A program made the position numbers and the translations under genes. Source: Gnomoniopsis sp. IMI 355080 (taxonomy: Eukaryota > Ascomycota > Sordariomycetes > Diaporthales > Gnomoniaceae). Taken from it: 44,454 nt of DNA. How positions within the stretch are numbered: position 1 is the stretch's first letter; each line of letters opens with the position of its first letter. Shown piece by piece: positions 34,253 to 44,454 of this stretch. The notes under the pieces were generated by a model. It was not told the DNA's origin, made no database searches, and saw only the letters and a list, made by a program, of their open reading frames with translations. The stretch is taken from positions 1 through 44,454 of the forward strand of contig JAPEVC010000274.1 in assembly GCA_027946555.1 (NCBI GenBank), in the 5' to 3' direction.

Positions 34253-36121
34253 GGCTTCCCTATCCTCAGTCGGTTGTTGTTTTATATTGTGGCTTCTCAC
34301 GAGGTTTTCATAGATACATAGACGGCAGTTTAAGATTCTAGACTGGGTAGATGGGTCTCTGAGTGACTTGTTGGGGTAGACTTACATCGCACTGACAGGA
34401 TTTGATGCTTTCTTCATAGGAAGTCTAAAATAAAATCGTCGTCAAAGTTGAGGACATATCAACCTTGAAGCGATTCGAGTGTACAAGTGGGCACGATCTT
34501 TCGGCCTGGATACTTGGAGAAGCTTTCGCCGTAAGCACTCTCACTCTTTTAATGAGGGAAAGGGAACTGTTTTTTTTTTCTGAGGGGGGGGGGGGTCAGA
34601 TGCAAACCTACCCCACAATCCTTGACGAGATATTTTTAGATCCTTGCTACCACGTGGATGGTAGCCGCGTTGCTACCGACCCTCAACGTCCACCTTCAAC
34701 TGATTTGGAACTCCATTGCAAGAGCATCTGCAGTGCAACACCTCGATATCTGTTGTCAACGGCAAGCTCGACCTACCTGTATCCGATGAGTGCACTCCCA
34801 CAGTCCAGATGGTGTCGGCATGCTGACAAGACAGCTGTGTGGGTTCGGTTTCGAGAATATTTGGAGGTACAAGAACAAGTTCCGTGACCAGGCTGCATTG
34901 TGACCGGCATCAGCTAAGCAGTCGAAGCCAGAGACGTCCTGGATGCGCCATCGATCCGAAGCGTCAAAGAGCTATCAGATCCAAGAAGGAAGGCCATGCA
35001 AGACCTTGATATTTAAGCCTGTCTGCGGACCCGCTCGCAAAGCGTCGTCAACTGTGTCATGGCAAAGTTGCCTGGGCCTCGACTACGTCATTGGATCGAG
35101 ATGGGATTTTGCAGAGTGTTTCCAAGTCTTGAGGTCGTCATTCTCTAAAAATAACACACTCCATTCATGACAGTCTCCATTTCGGCCAGAATGGTGGCCA
35201 TGTCTGGATTGCTTACGGGGCCTCGGACAGTCGGCCACTACCATTTTGTTTGCAAATTCTGGCCTGAACCAGTTAGAGCGGAGGCCATCAAAAGACCACA
35301 TATGTCAGCCCAGTGGCTCACCAGTCTCGAAACAACCCCAATCTCATTCGGTGGAAGAGGACAGGCCACTTGAAAAAGCCAGATAATCTGGTCGGGCTTG
35401 AAACGAAACAACTGCCAGACCGTCCCACCCAATGAATCTGGCTCCGCCTTCTAGTCTCCACCATCTCGATGGTTCTTTCTCCTGCTCACGCTCTACCGCT
35501 GGATCGGACAGGAACGAGGCCGCTGGATATGCGTTACGGCGAACAGAAACATGTATACTTCACCTCCAGCACAGTCAGCAAGTGGGCCTCTGCGAAACTT
35601 TTGCCAGCATGACAGAGCCGGTTCCCGGTCTTCTCGGTCGACACTGCGGCCGAGTTCACTATGCAATTGACTGCGGCTACTCAGCATGTTTCCTCCACTG
35701 CTTCAAGCCCAGTGTCGACCGTGTCGGCGACGCTTACAGGCCGACTTCGCCTGGTCGTTTCTGCTTTGGCCATCGAAACAATCATCATGGTCCAAGTGAT
35801 ATGTTCGTTTCACTTTGCAAGTGTAGTCCAGAAATGGGCCTTTTCCAGAGACTATAACATGCGAGCAGAGAAGCTTAACGACGGGGACTCTTGGATACCA
35901 ATCAAGCTACCCTCGCCCACGCGCCCACCATTATATCGCCCGATGCCCAGGCCAAGGCCATCGACTTGCGTCGAAACGAATTTTGAGCGGTGACACATTT
36001 TCCAATCCTTGACACTCAGTCAGTAACTTTTTCCTAAATCGGCCGCCGTTCATCCGGTCTTCCAATTGCGACTGAGCGTCCGACCAAGAAACCATTAGAC
36101 CTGCTACAAGAATCACAGACA
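34253..36121. other. Intergenic region without a recognisable gene
   Basis: It holds the AlaX 3' flank and the promoter of the Ser-rich gene. Small open frames at 35432-35857 and 35661-35993 overlap in different frames, and I recognise no family. Adjacent poly-T and poly-G runs lie at 34570-34595. Confidence 0.5.
34570..34595. repeat. Adjacent poly-T (10) and poly-G (12) runs
   Basis: Ten T residues, then CTGA, then twelve G residues. Homopolymer lengths are prone to error, so the exact counts are uncertain. Confidence 0.8.
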
Positions 36122-38233
36122 ATGTGCAAATTTACCTACCTCGGCTACAGAGGCTGTGAGGAGCCTGATAGGCACTACTTCATCCGCCGGGAAAAATGCG
36201 TCACCAAGGCTCACCTGAAGCATTGGTGTGCTCCTCACGAGCAGGAAGAATCGGCCTTGGTTGAAGACGAGGACATCGTTGACCTGCCTTGTCCCATGTG
36301 TGCGGACATTCCGATCGTCTTTGACCAGCCTTTGCTCGAGATTGCTCATTCACGCCGAGCCGTCCTGCCAGCACCGTACTACGATGCTGCCACGGGGAAG
36401 TACTCTCGCTACCCCAGACACCATGCGCACAACATGAGCAGCAGCAGTAGCAGCAGCATCAAGGAAGTGCCAGCAGCTCTAATGCCGAGGCCTTTGAACA
36501 TGGCACGTGTCCATTTCGACAGATCAGCCAGCGAGAGTGCTGTCAACCGCATCAAGCAGAGGGAACAGCTGCCCGAGTACAAGCTCCCGTCCACCACCTA
36601 CAATCCCTCCGCGCAGGACTTCTTGCTGCTGCCGGCTACTAGCTATCAGCCCTCCTCCTCCACTGCGCAAGAGGGAGGAAAGCTGCCCAAGCCGCTCCCG
36701 ATGCCGCAGCCCATGACCATCACCCCACCTTCCAGCAGAGAGGGGAGCCTGTCGCCGCCCCAGAGCCGAGTGATGAATGGCGTCATTCGGACCCTGCCTC
36801 CGGGGGAGAGCAGCCGACGCGAGCTCGATTCCTTACGAGAGCGCGCCAAAGCTGCTGCTGCAAGGGACGCAAGACCCTCTACCCCGTCTTCCTCGAGTCG
36901 GGCCGGCGGGACTGATCGCTCGCGATCCGGTTCCGAATCATCCACTTCATCCTTTGGCAACGTCGTGCCACCCCCACCGCCGCCACCCCGACGGACCCCG
37001 TCTCGCAAGCCATCTGTCGCCTCATCCACCGCTTCATCATCTGCAGTGACCACATCATCTTCATCATCATCATCATCACCACCCAGCAAGTCCAGCAGTG
37101 TCAGTTCACGCAACGACAGCAGCCGGCCCGAGCACCGCAGGAAAGAAAGCACTTCCACCAATTCCTCCTCCTCCACATCGACGTCCCGCTCTCCTCCAAC
37201 ATCCGAAGCCACGTCCGACAGGTTCGCAGACCGCTTCAAAGATTCCGCTCTCCGTAGTATCGGCTTTGGTGGTGACCGGAATAACAATGACCATCGTACG
37301 GCCTCGCCTGAACGCGGCCGTCGCCTCTATCGCCTGGGCTCAAGTAGCGAGAGATCCGATTCGCCATCCATCTGGCGCCCGACCATCAGTCCGCCCCAGC
37401 TGCAGCAGGACAGTCTAGGGATGGGCCGGGACCATAATGAGATTGTCCAGTCGTTCAAGCAGCGCCTCGTACCTTTTGCTCCTAGCAGTAAAGCTAGCAA
37501 GCCGTCAACTCCTAGTGGAGAGCCTGTTATCGTCAACAACAATAAGTCGGATGCCGTCGCTGAGAGGTCTCTTCAGTCCCGGCCAAAGACACCTCACCCA
37601 AACGCGGACGACAAGCCAGCGGCAGTGCTACGCTTGTATCCGAGCAACGCGGAGGATGACAAGGTCGCAATGGCAGCCTACAGCAAGATGTTTCAAGAGG
37701 AGCAGAGGGCTCTCATGGCGTTTGCACGCCAGGAACGGCCCGCGGACGTTGTTCCCAAGCTTGAAACTCCACAAGGCGCCGCCGTGGTCACAGAGGCGAA
37801 AAAAGAGCTGCCGTCTTCGTCTGAAGAACACGCCGTCGACGCCAAGATAATGGGCCAGGCAGCAGCAGCAGCAGTTGTCTCGCAGAAGTCTAGCGCCAGC
37901 AACGACTCATTCTCCTCCTCCTCTGTGGCTACTGCTTCTACTGCTGACATGAGCAGCAGCAGTAGGACAACGATGGGCAGAGTTTTGCCGACGGGACTGC
38001 GCCGGATCAAGACGGGACAGGTCAAGACTGTCACTGTCGCCCCGCCTCGCCCGCCAAAGAGGGCGAATACGTCGTCGGATGTTGTTGGTAGTGGCGGTGG
38101 TGCAGCTGCTGCAGCTCCGGCTGTGAAAGTCAAGACTGGCCCGCTCTTCCGGTTTGCTACTGTCGGCGGGACGAAGGCCCAGGAGTTTGAGATTGTCTCT
38201 GGTGGCCCTGATGGAGCAGGACATGCGTTCTAG
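36122..38233 (+). CDS. Ser-rich fungal protein with N-terminal Cys/His cluster
   Basis: An intronless gene of 703 residues. I recognise no named family. The first 60 residues hold C2, C12, H18, C26, H31, H34, C36, H39, C57 and C60, ending in PCPMC, which suggests one or two metal sites. The remainder is low complexity and probably disordered: long Ser tracts near 300-370 (from TCA/TCT/AGC triplet runs), a PPPPPPPRRTPSRKPS stretch, and basic Ser/Pro motifs that look like kinase sites. Short ordered islands occur (HNEIVQSFKQRLVPFAPS; DDKVAMAAYSKMFQEEQRALMAFARQ). The C-terminal RFATVGGTKAQEFEIVSGG may be another conserved patch. An N-terminal MC-start cysteine module with a disordered tail recurs in hypothetical proteins of ascomycetes, as I recall. 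The function is unknown. It is tail to tail with the laccase gene. Confidence 0.85.
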   Translation: MCKFTYLGYRGCEEPDRHYFIRREKCVTKAHLKHWCAPHEQEESALVEDEDIVDLPCPMCADIPIVFDQPLLEIAHSRRAVLPAPYYDAATGKYSRYPRHHAHNMSSSSSSSIKEVPAALMPRPLNMARVHFDRSASESAVNRIKQREQLPEYKLPSTTYNPSAQDFLLLPATSYQPSSSTAQEGGKLPKPLPMPQPMTITPPSSREGSLSPPQSRVMNGVIRTLPPGESSRRELDSLRERAKAAAARDARPSTPSSSSRAGGTDRSRSGSESSTSSFGNVVPPPPPPPRRTPSRKPSVASSTASSSAVTTSSSSSSSSPPSKSSSVSSRNDSSRPEHRRKESTSTNSSSSTSTSRSPPTSEATSDRFADRFKDSALRSIGFGGDRNNNDHRTASPERGRRLYRLGSSSERSDSPSIWRPTISPPQLQQDSLGMGRDHNEIVQSFKQRLVPFAPSSKASKPSTPSGEPVIVNNNKSDAVAERSLQSRPKTPHPNADDKPAAVLRLYPSNAEDDKVAMAAYSKMFQEEQRALMAFARQERPADVVPKLETPQGAAVVTEAKKELPSSSEEHAVDAKIMGQAAAAAVVSQKSSASNDSFSSSSVATASTADMSSSSRTTMGRVLPTGLRRIKTGQVKTVTVAPPRPPKRANTSSDVVGSGGGAAAAAPAVKVKTGPLFRFATVGGTKAQEFEIVSGGPDGAGHAF

Positions 38234-38552
38234 GTGGGGATAGGAAGAAGGGGTGAAAAGGCGGAGTGTCTTTTCAAAAGTATAGATCTTCCAGGCGATC
38301 GGTCGGTCATCATTATTCGCTTTGTATTATTTTAGGTGTTCATTTGTGTACCGGGAGAGGAAATATTATTTTGGATCTTGGCTTATTGCATGCTAGTTGT
38401 ATTTATAAAATATGAATGATGAGCAAATGGCATATGTTGCGGTAGAAAGTAGGTAGAACAATGTGCGAGCTTTTATATATGTTGATTGTAATCCATACTA
38501 TCTGCCATAGAGTTTGAACTCGAATATGTGCGCAAGACTTCTTCAACAAGGT
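38234..38552. other. Convergent 3' flanks of the Ser-rich and laccase genes
   Basis: This 319-bp AT-rich gap lies between two stop codons. It contains stretches such as TTGTATTTATAAAATATGAA that suit polyadenylation on either strand. No gene is seen. Confidence 0.45.
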
Positions 38553-41162
38553 CTAGTTTTCGTCTGGAATATACCGATTCATCCTGAATGCATCCCACTG
38601 CTCACACGCATCCGCCATCACCCCCGGGATCTCCCCCATCCCAACAATATCCTCCGGCCTCTCCATAAAATTTACCGCCAGCCCATCCGCCAAGTGCCAC
38701 GGCACATGACAATGAAGCGTCCAGGTCCCCGGATTATCCGGCGTAAATTGGAACACCACATGGCCCGCCGGGGGCATCATCAGCGTGTCCCTTCGCAACG
38801 GGTTGTCGAGCTGCAACGGGTGGTCACTCTCGGACCAGCTGCCGCTGCCAAAGGAGAGGACTTGCACGTCGTGGCCGTGGAGGTGCATCGAGTGCATGTT
38901 CTGGAGGATGGTGGGGTTATTGACGACGACGCGGACGGAGGTGTTGGTGCCAAAGTCGTACACCTGGTCCGGGTTGGTGAAGGGGTTTTGTGGGGGCGCG
39001 TTTTGCTGGGCGGTGCTCAGGAGAGGGGTGCTGTAGTTGCCGCGGTAGGTGTTGTTTCCGAATTCGAGGGCTTGGCCTGCTTGTGTGTCCATGGTGAACA
39101 CGAGGTTGTTGGTGGCGTTGATGGTGTAGAATGTGAAGTAGCTGATGTTCGTGCTGGGTTCGTCCAAAGGCAGTTGATAGAATGGTTTGGTCATGTTGAG
39201 CTCGTCCTGCGGTTGTGACTGTGTTCAGTATGACCCATCTAGTATTCATCATGGAGGAACAAAATAACTAGACTCACATTCTGACACCAGCTGGTATCAT
39301 CAAAGTTTGCATCAGTCTGCGGATCGACGTTTGTGTCCGCACCATCATAATACACACCCGCCTTCATCGTCGCCTGCCACGTCAGCTCCAGACACGGCCA
39401 CGAGATCCTCGACCGCATCCAAAAGCTATCCCCCGCTTGACCGGTACCTGCGTCCAGAATCACCTCTGCGCGCTGTCCTACACCTACCGTGACCACGTCC
39501 GTCTCGTACGGCTGGATCTGCGTGAAATCGTACGAGACGACCGTCAGGTTGTGGCCGTCGATGCTGAACTTTTGCGTCCCGTCGCCGCCGGTGTTGAGGA
39601 GCCGGAGCTTGTATCGTTTGCCTGGGGTGACGCGGAATTTGGGTCGGGAGGGTGTCGCTGTGCAATTCGGATTGGGTGAGATGAGGTCGGTGTATAGTGG
39701 GTCGCATTTGATGGTCAGATCCGAGCGGCCGTTGATCATGTTTGCATCAGATGGTGGGAGGAGGTCGAAGACCTGCGTGTGTATGAGCACAATATCGAGG
39801 TCTCTCTGATTTTGAGGGGCCGCACCTGGGTGGAGATAATGTCATTCAGTCTCACGGCCTTGACCTCAGCCACCACGTCCTCGTACGACAAGTGTCGCCA
39901 GTCATGGAGCATGATAGGACCCAAGTCCACATCGAAGGGGACATGTTGGGGTCCATAGATGACGATTGCTTCCAGGATCAATGTTAGATTTCTCGCTGTC
40001 TGCAAAGTTGATAAGTTGTGGTGTGACTTACGCCCAGCAAGCCCGTCCATGTACTGAGCACTGTAGTGAGAATGCCACCAAGATGTACCCTTGGGGCGCA
40101 TTAGAAGATGTTTCGAATTGCACTTCGAGAAGTCACTGGCTGTTGAGTTGTGGCGGACTTACAAATCGGTCTCTGTTGGACACATAAGGAATTCGAAGTC
40201 AACAATGATTGTAAGAGTGGGACATTGCAATCGGACTTACGCCCGAAACCTATAGGTGAGGTTTTGGCCAGGAGCCACTGGACATTGCTGGAAAGGTATG
40301 TTGATCAGCACAAGCTTTTTAACGTTTTCATACATATACATCGATACGCACCGTGACGCCTGGAACACCATCCCAATATGGAGTCCCTCTCTGTTGTAAT
40401 CTGATTGCACGGCACGGCTTTAGTAAAAAAGTTGCTCTTCACAACGCACAAGTATGTGTATATTCACCCGTGCCAGTGAATCCCACCACCCTGTGCCGAG
40501 GCAGCCTCGCTCATGTTGTTGAACACGTTGACCTCGATCCAATCGCCCCAATTTGCCTCAATCATGGGCTATATTTCTGTATTAGTCTCGCCACGTCCTG
40601 ACGCTTGGGGTCTCACCGAGTTTGACGTGCCCCTGGAAATTGATTGTTCACAAGAATCCCGTTATGAAGCATCCCGTCGGGAGCGATCACGGCGGAACTC
40701 ATGGTAAAGTCATATCGACGAGTGACACCTTTTTCGAGTGGCAAGTGGTCAGTTGTTTGGCCGTGGGATGAGGCAGGTAGTAGCAGCGTACCTGTGTCTG
40801 GCATATCTGTATAAGGATTTGATGTCTCGGATGTCCTGTTTCCCCAGGGTATCACATCAGGCGCCTATGAAGATGTCAGCCTATAGATTGCAGTACATAC
40901 CTAGGTAGGTAACTACCCGGGCAGGAAGACAGGTAGATGATTGAAGCCATGAGCGAGGACCTACGTTCGGGTCTGGTATATAAAGAGGCAAGGTGGGTGC
41001 ATCGAGTGTGCCCAGGGTGGAGGTTTCGATGCCCACTTTCGACAGGTCAGCTATTGTATTTTGGCTAGGCGATGACTGGAAGGGAAAGCAAGGAAGTTTA
41101 CCAGCATTTTCCACCAAAGCACATAGGGTCGCCCCTAGCAGGCATCTCTTGAAGGGAATCAT
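38553..41162 (-). CDS. Laccase-like multicopper oxidase, secreted
   Basis: Eleven exons: 41162-40965, 40864-40792, 40728-40631, 40568-40468, 40400-40352, 40287-40241, 40172-40163, 40089-40032, 39968-39826, 39772-39278 and 39206-38553, giving 641 residues. An alternative 51-nt intron inside the first exon (41101-41051) also keeps frame. The N-terminus MIPFKRCLLGATLCALVENA looks like a signal peptide. All copper motifs are present: HWHG (154-157), WWHSH (H198, H200), HSMHLHGH (529-536) and HCHVPWH (589-595). The expected axial position is leucine (HLADGL). Intron 3 has a GC donor (GGG|GCACGT), and exon 7 is only 10 nt; both are required to read QFPG-PMIEANWGD and RADRFGTSWWHSH. The protein ends YIPDEN, not the DSGL-type plug of some ascomycete laccases. 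Substrates would be phenols or similar, outside the cell. N-glycosylation sites are numerous. Confidence 0.93.
40898..40911. repeat. CCTAGGTA palindrome inside a laccase intron
   Basis: TACCTAGGTAGGTA lies within the first confirmed intron of the laccase gene (40865-40964). Confidence 0.85.
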
Positions 41163-41310
41163 GATGGAGTCGCTTTTTAGTCTGATAAACCTAGGCAACT
41201 TTCTCACGACAATTGCGACAGCGCTCCCTGCCTACGTGAGGTAGCGAGCCAAGCGAGCGCCAGATTATATACCTAGGTATAGGTATGTAGATCGTGCCTA
41301 GGTATACAGA
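41163..41310 (-). promoter_or_regulatory. Laccase proximal promoter with TATA-like element
   Basis: A TATATAAT element (minus strand, 41264-41271) lies about 100 bp upstream of the laccase ATG. It abuts two CCTAGGTAT palindromes at 41270-41307. The spacing suits a core promoter. Confidence 0.5.
41268..41307. repeat. Paired CCTAGGTAT palindromes
   Basis: Two copies about 25 bp apart lie directly upstream of the laccase TATA-like element. Confidence 0.85.
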
Positions 41311-44300
41311 CACATGTTGTTCTCCACAGCATAATAAAAAAATGCGTCAATTAGATTCGCTGAACACCTCCTCTTATTAGGCCAGCGTGTAAATTGCTAC
41401 GTGATAGGACAACTTTATCAAAGCCGTTGACATGTGAGTGTTGGCGTGGGCGTGCACAGCCCGGCGTACCTCGATATCCCGCACAAGTCACTGTTGAAAG
41501 GCCGAAACAGGCAATTTTTACATTGAGACGACCTGGCATAGGGTATGGGACCCCCTCATGATAGCCCGGGGAACCCTTGTCTTGTTTTTTTCTTGTGTCG
41601 AGTCTGAGGAGACATGGTCTGAAAAAGAAAGGTTCCTGATCACCAGTGGACCACGAGAATGAGATCATCAAGCAAATCTTATTATTATTGCAGATTCAAT
41701 GGTGTTGTTCGTCTGGTATTTATAGAGTGATGGCTGAAAAGATAGTGTGCGATTACATAAGGGGAACCCGCAACCAAAGGGTGATCGCTCCCCTGATGTG
41801 ACCATATACCCTTATGCCCTATTACGGTTCTGTAGCACAATGCCACAGTATATAGTAATGGAGACCTTTGATGGAGAAGTCAGAACATATGCTATGGTAA
41901 TGATCGGTGGAGGCGGAGGAGAGTGGCGCTTTTTGGTAGCGTGGATTTGATGATTACCTAAGCGGTCTGTTCTAACCCCTACAGAGGAATGGATCAGAGG
42001 GCTGGTGCATAGTATTAGTACAGTACAAGAGTACATTGACGCCCGTCCTTCGATCGGTCACAAGTTTCCTCACCTACCCCTCGTTTCCAACTCTTGGGTG
42101 TTATTTTCATCACTTTTGCATTGTCATCATCAGCTTGTTCCTTTCACGTTGGAAAATCTGTCATCTTGTCTTTTGGTTGCTGTTGTTGTGTTGCTTCTGA
42201 TGCCATATCTCTCTTTACTTGATACGTACTGCGGTACCTGTGCGAAGTACTCGACCGGCCCGCACTCCGCACAGCTATAACTTTGCAAGATGCCCATAGA
42301 ACCGCTAGACGGCAAGACAATAACTTGGACAGCAGCAGGAATAGCACAGGCTGGACGATGAAAAGAACAACAAAAAGCCTCGGAGGGAGTCCCCAGCTGA
42401 AATGATGCCTGACAGGGCTGGAACAGACGGGATGTGAGGGAGGCGTGAAGGATGCGTGGGTGACCCGGGCTCACTCTGCACGTCACACCTCACACAACAC
42501 ACACAACGAGGCCCTCTTTCGCCTTTATTCTTGTTATTACCTACCCACACACAAAGCACGGGGCCACAGCACTTGGTCCAATTCGGCATTTGCATTGCAT
42601 GGATTTATAAGAGAAGTCTTTTTTCTTCTTTTCCTTTCTCGTGCCAAAACATGCCTCTTCTCGACTACCAAAGTTGAACGTTGTTTTGGGGGGCCTCCTG
42701 GCCGCCAGCACCATTCTACGCACGCTCTTTGGCACCTCGCCCGAACCTTGCATGTGGCAGGCTGCTTGTTGGGCACTTTGCACACACACGCACTTGCACT
42801 CACTTGTCAACCAGTCGACCGACCGGGTTTTGATTCTCTTCGCGTGGCGTTGTCTTCAAGTTGATCTTTCCACGTCAGATGCACCTGGCCTCGGGCACTG
42901 GAACGTTGTGGCCTTGAAATGGCGTTTCTCGACATAGCCATCTGGGCATCGCCTCGTCTTTTCCTTCCTTCACAACCCTCTCGACGTCCTCATCCAACAT
43001 AGTCTCGGTCTTTCGTCGCCGAAATTCCACGGTCTTGAGGTCTGCTTCAGTTGACAGACCAGCACGAGCTTTGCCGTCTTCTATGGCGGTCATGCTATGT
43101 GCACGACAAACAGGCCGAATTCGAAACCTCGCACTTTGCGTGGAGCAGACTACCGACTCCCAAGTCGCCAGCTACCTCAACGCACCACCAAGGAGATAAC
43201 GTCGTCGTTAGCCGTTTCTTTCGTCTCGAGTCTGCCAGACTGGCAGTCTGCCTGTCTGTTAGTACCAACGACCTGCATGACGGAGGGAAAGGTTTGGGGG
43301 TTGAATTTGACAACGGGAACCGGGTGTGCCTCGGCAATTCTCCCCGTTCCCTGTTCTTGGCAAGGATCGAGCTATTGCACACAAGCAGGCCGGCACAGCC
43401 TGACAGGGGACATTAGACAGGCGACAGGCCAAGACCAGACCTAGCGGGCCTAGCTGCCAGGCTGCCCGGGCGCTGCTTAGAGACGCCACGCCATTGGTGG
43501 TGAAGATGCTGTTCCACGCCTTACCGGATGAGGCCTAGCCTCGACGCAACTGGAAAGCTCGCTAGCAAAAAAAGGCGAGAAACAAGAGGGACGAGACAGC
43601 GCGGGCGGCGCGGAGCAAGTGGGAAGATTTCCTCTTGTTTCCCCTTGGAAGTCAAGTCGATGCGGTCACGAATCAATCGCTACTCCGGTACGTATGACCC
43701 TTTCTCGTCTGCCACATGCCCCTGGTTCCGCCCTTTACCTGCTGTAGATTTGTTCCTGAGCTTCTGTTCGGATGAGTCCTGGCTGCTTTTCAATGGCTGC
43801 TGCTCGGCGCGACTGCTGATGGCAAGCTGAAGCTGTTGACTTTTTGGGTGCTATTTGCTGTCATTGTTTGCGCCGGCTTTTTTTCTTCTCTCTCTATCTC
43901 TCACACCTTCAGTCAGCCTTGCCCGTCCCCAGTATCGCTTGCCATTAACAAGGTTCGCTCGCTTTTCTTTTCCGCCGTTGCTCTTCCTTGTACTAAAACA
44001 CGTTCACACTTCACTGCCTACTTGCCTACCTACCTTCCTACCTCCTACCTACAAGGTACACCTTACGGTTCACACAAGCGTAGTGTTATTGTGTATTACT
44101 TGTTGGCAACCTATTATTCGTGTTGATTGTTCTTAGGAGCACACTGCAACTGATGGGGAAAGATGAAGAATCTATTTTATATACGTGTTGCACATACGTG
44201 TTGAGCATTGTCTCGTCTGCACAAGTGTTGTGTTGATGATCTGCTATGCATTGCCTAGTACCCCTACCTACTACTACTACCCCCTCTCCCACAAAATCCC

Positions 44301-44454
44301 ACCCAAAACAAGCCCCTGGTGAAGTTTACTCGCTGGCCTGTTGTCCACGGTGTTCTTCCAGTCTTTGCACACCCCCCTTCCAGGCTGCCCATCCGCCCAT
44401 CTGCCCATAGACACGACTCAGACCCGCCACCGCACGGACTCGATGCCTCTCACT
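41311..44454. other. Intergenic region to the right edge, no convincing gene
   Basis: About 3.1 kb with only short, mutually overlapping open frames (up to 139 codons) lacking recognisable motifs. CT-rich tracts become frequent after 43840, and a CCTA-rich stretch lies at 44025-44058. This resembles the upstream region of a plus-strand gene beyond the edge. A short ATG exon at 43660-43687 followed by GTACGT is possible but unsupported. Confidence 0.45.

Noticed and set aside
35432..35993. Two overlapping plus-strand frames as a small membrane protein gene
   Set aside because: The hydrophobic stretch is short, the frames conflict, and no family or splice structure makes sense of them.
36646..37287. 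213-codon minus-strand open frame rich in Asp/Glu
   Set aside because: It is the complement of the Ser-triplet tracts of the Ser-rich gene and shows no independent support.
38514..39218. 234-codon plus-strand open frame
   Set aside because: Antisense to the last laccase exon, which carries two copper-binding motifs.

Overview
The window is nuclear DNA of a filamentous ascomycete (Pezizomycotina). Genes carry many short introns (about 50-180 nt) with GTRNGT-type donors and CTNA branch sites. The gene families are typical of filamentous fungi: a DUF7025 AAA ATPase, a DUF7708 STAND-like protein, a HyuA-DUF917 fusion, an NCS1 permease, a BM3/CYP505-like P450, an OPT transporter and a secreted laccase. 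The palindrome TACCTAGGTA recurs between genes. I cannot fix the class or genus from sequence alone.

Layout, left to right. (1) 1-6467: two P-loop-type proteins transcribed head to head. The minus-strand DUF7025-AAA gene runs off the left edge and has substitutions in both Walker motifs; the plus-strand DUF7708 protein has a degenerate NTPase domain. (2) 6748-14304: a likely catabolic block. A 1025-residue hydantoinase/DUF917 fusion (minus) and an NCS1 permease (plus) diverge from a 681-bp promoter with five HGATAR motifs; a P450 of the CYP505 heme-domain type (minus) converges on the permease with a 72-bp gap. (3) 15563-21129: a 1837-residue Sec7-PH Arf exchange factor (minus), split by a GC-AG intron inside the Sec7 domain. 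(4) 21130-29760: a gene-poor stretch of about 8.6 kb. (5) 29761-32658: an OPT-family oligopeptide transporter (plus, six exons). (6) 33392-34252: a stand-alone AlaX-type alanyl-tRNA editing protein (plus). (7) 36122-38233: an intronless Ser-rich protein with an N-terminal Cys/His cluster (plus). (8) 38553-41162: a laccase-like multicopper oxidase (minus) of at least eleven exons, including a 10-nt microexon and a second GC-AG intron. (9) 41163-44454: no convincing gene, possibly the promoter side of a gene beyond the right edge.

Two groups look functionally coupled. The hydantoinase/DUF917 protein and the NCS1 permease share a promoter and parallel bacterial hydantoin-utilisation loci, where an NCS1 carrier (Mhp1) sits beside hydantoinase genes. 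The AAA and DUF7708 genes share a promoter of about 825 bp, and both encode NTPase folds with damaged catalytic motifs, which may point to a regulatory or recognition pair. All exon models were built by hand from splice motifs, reading phase and conserved protein motifs. The spliced lengths of all complete genes are multiples of three.
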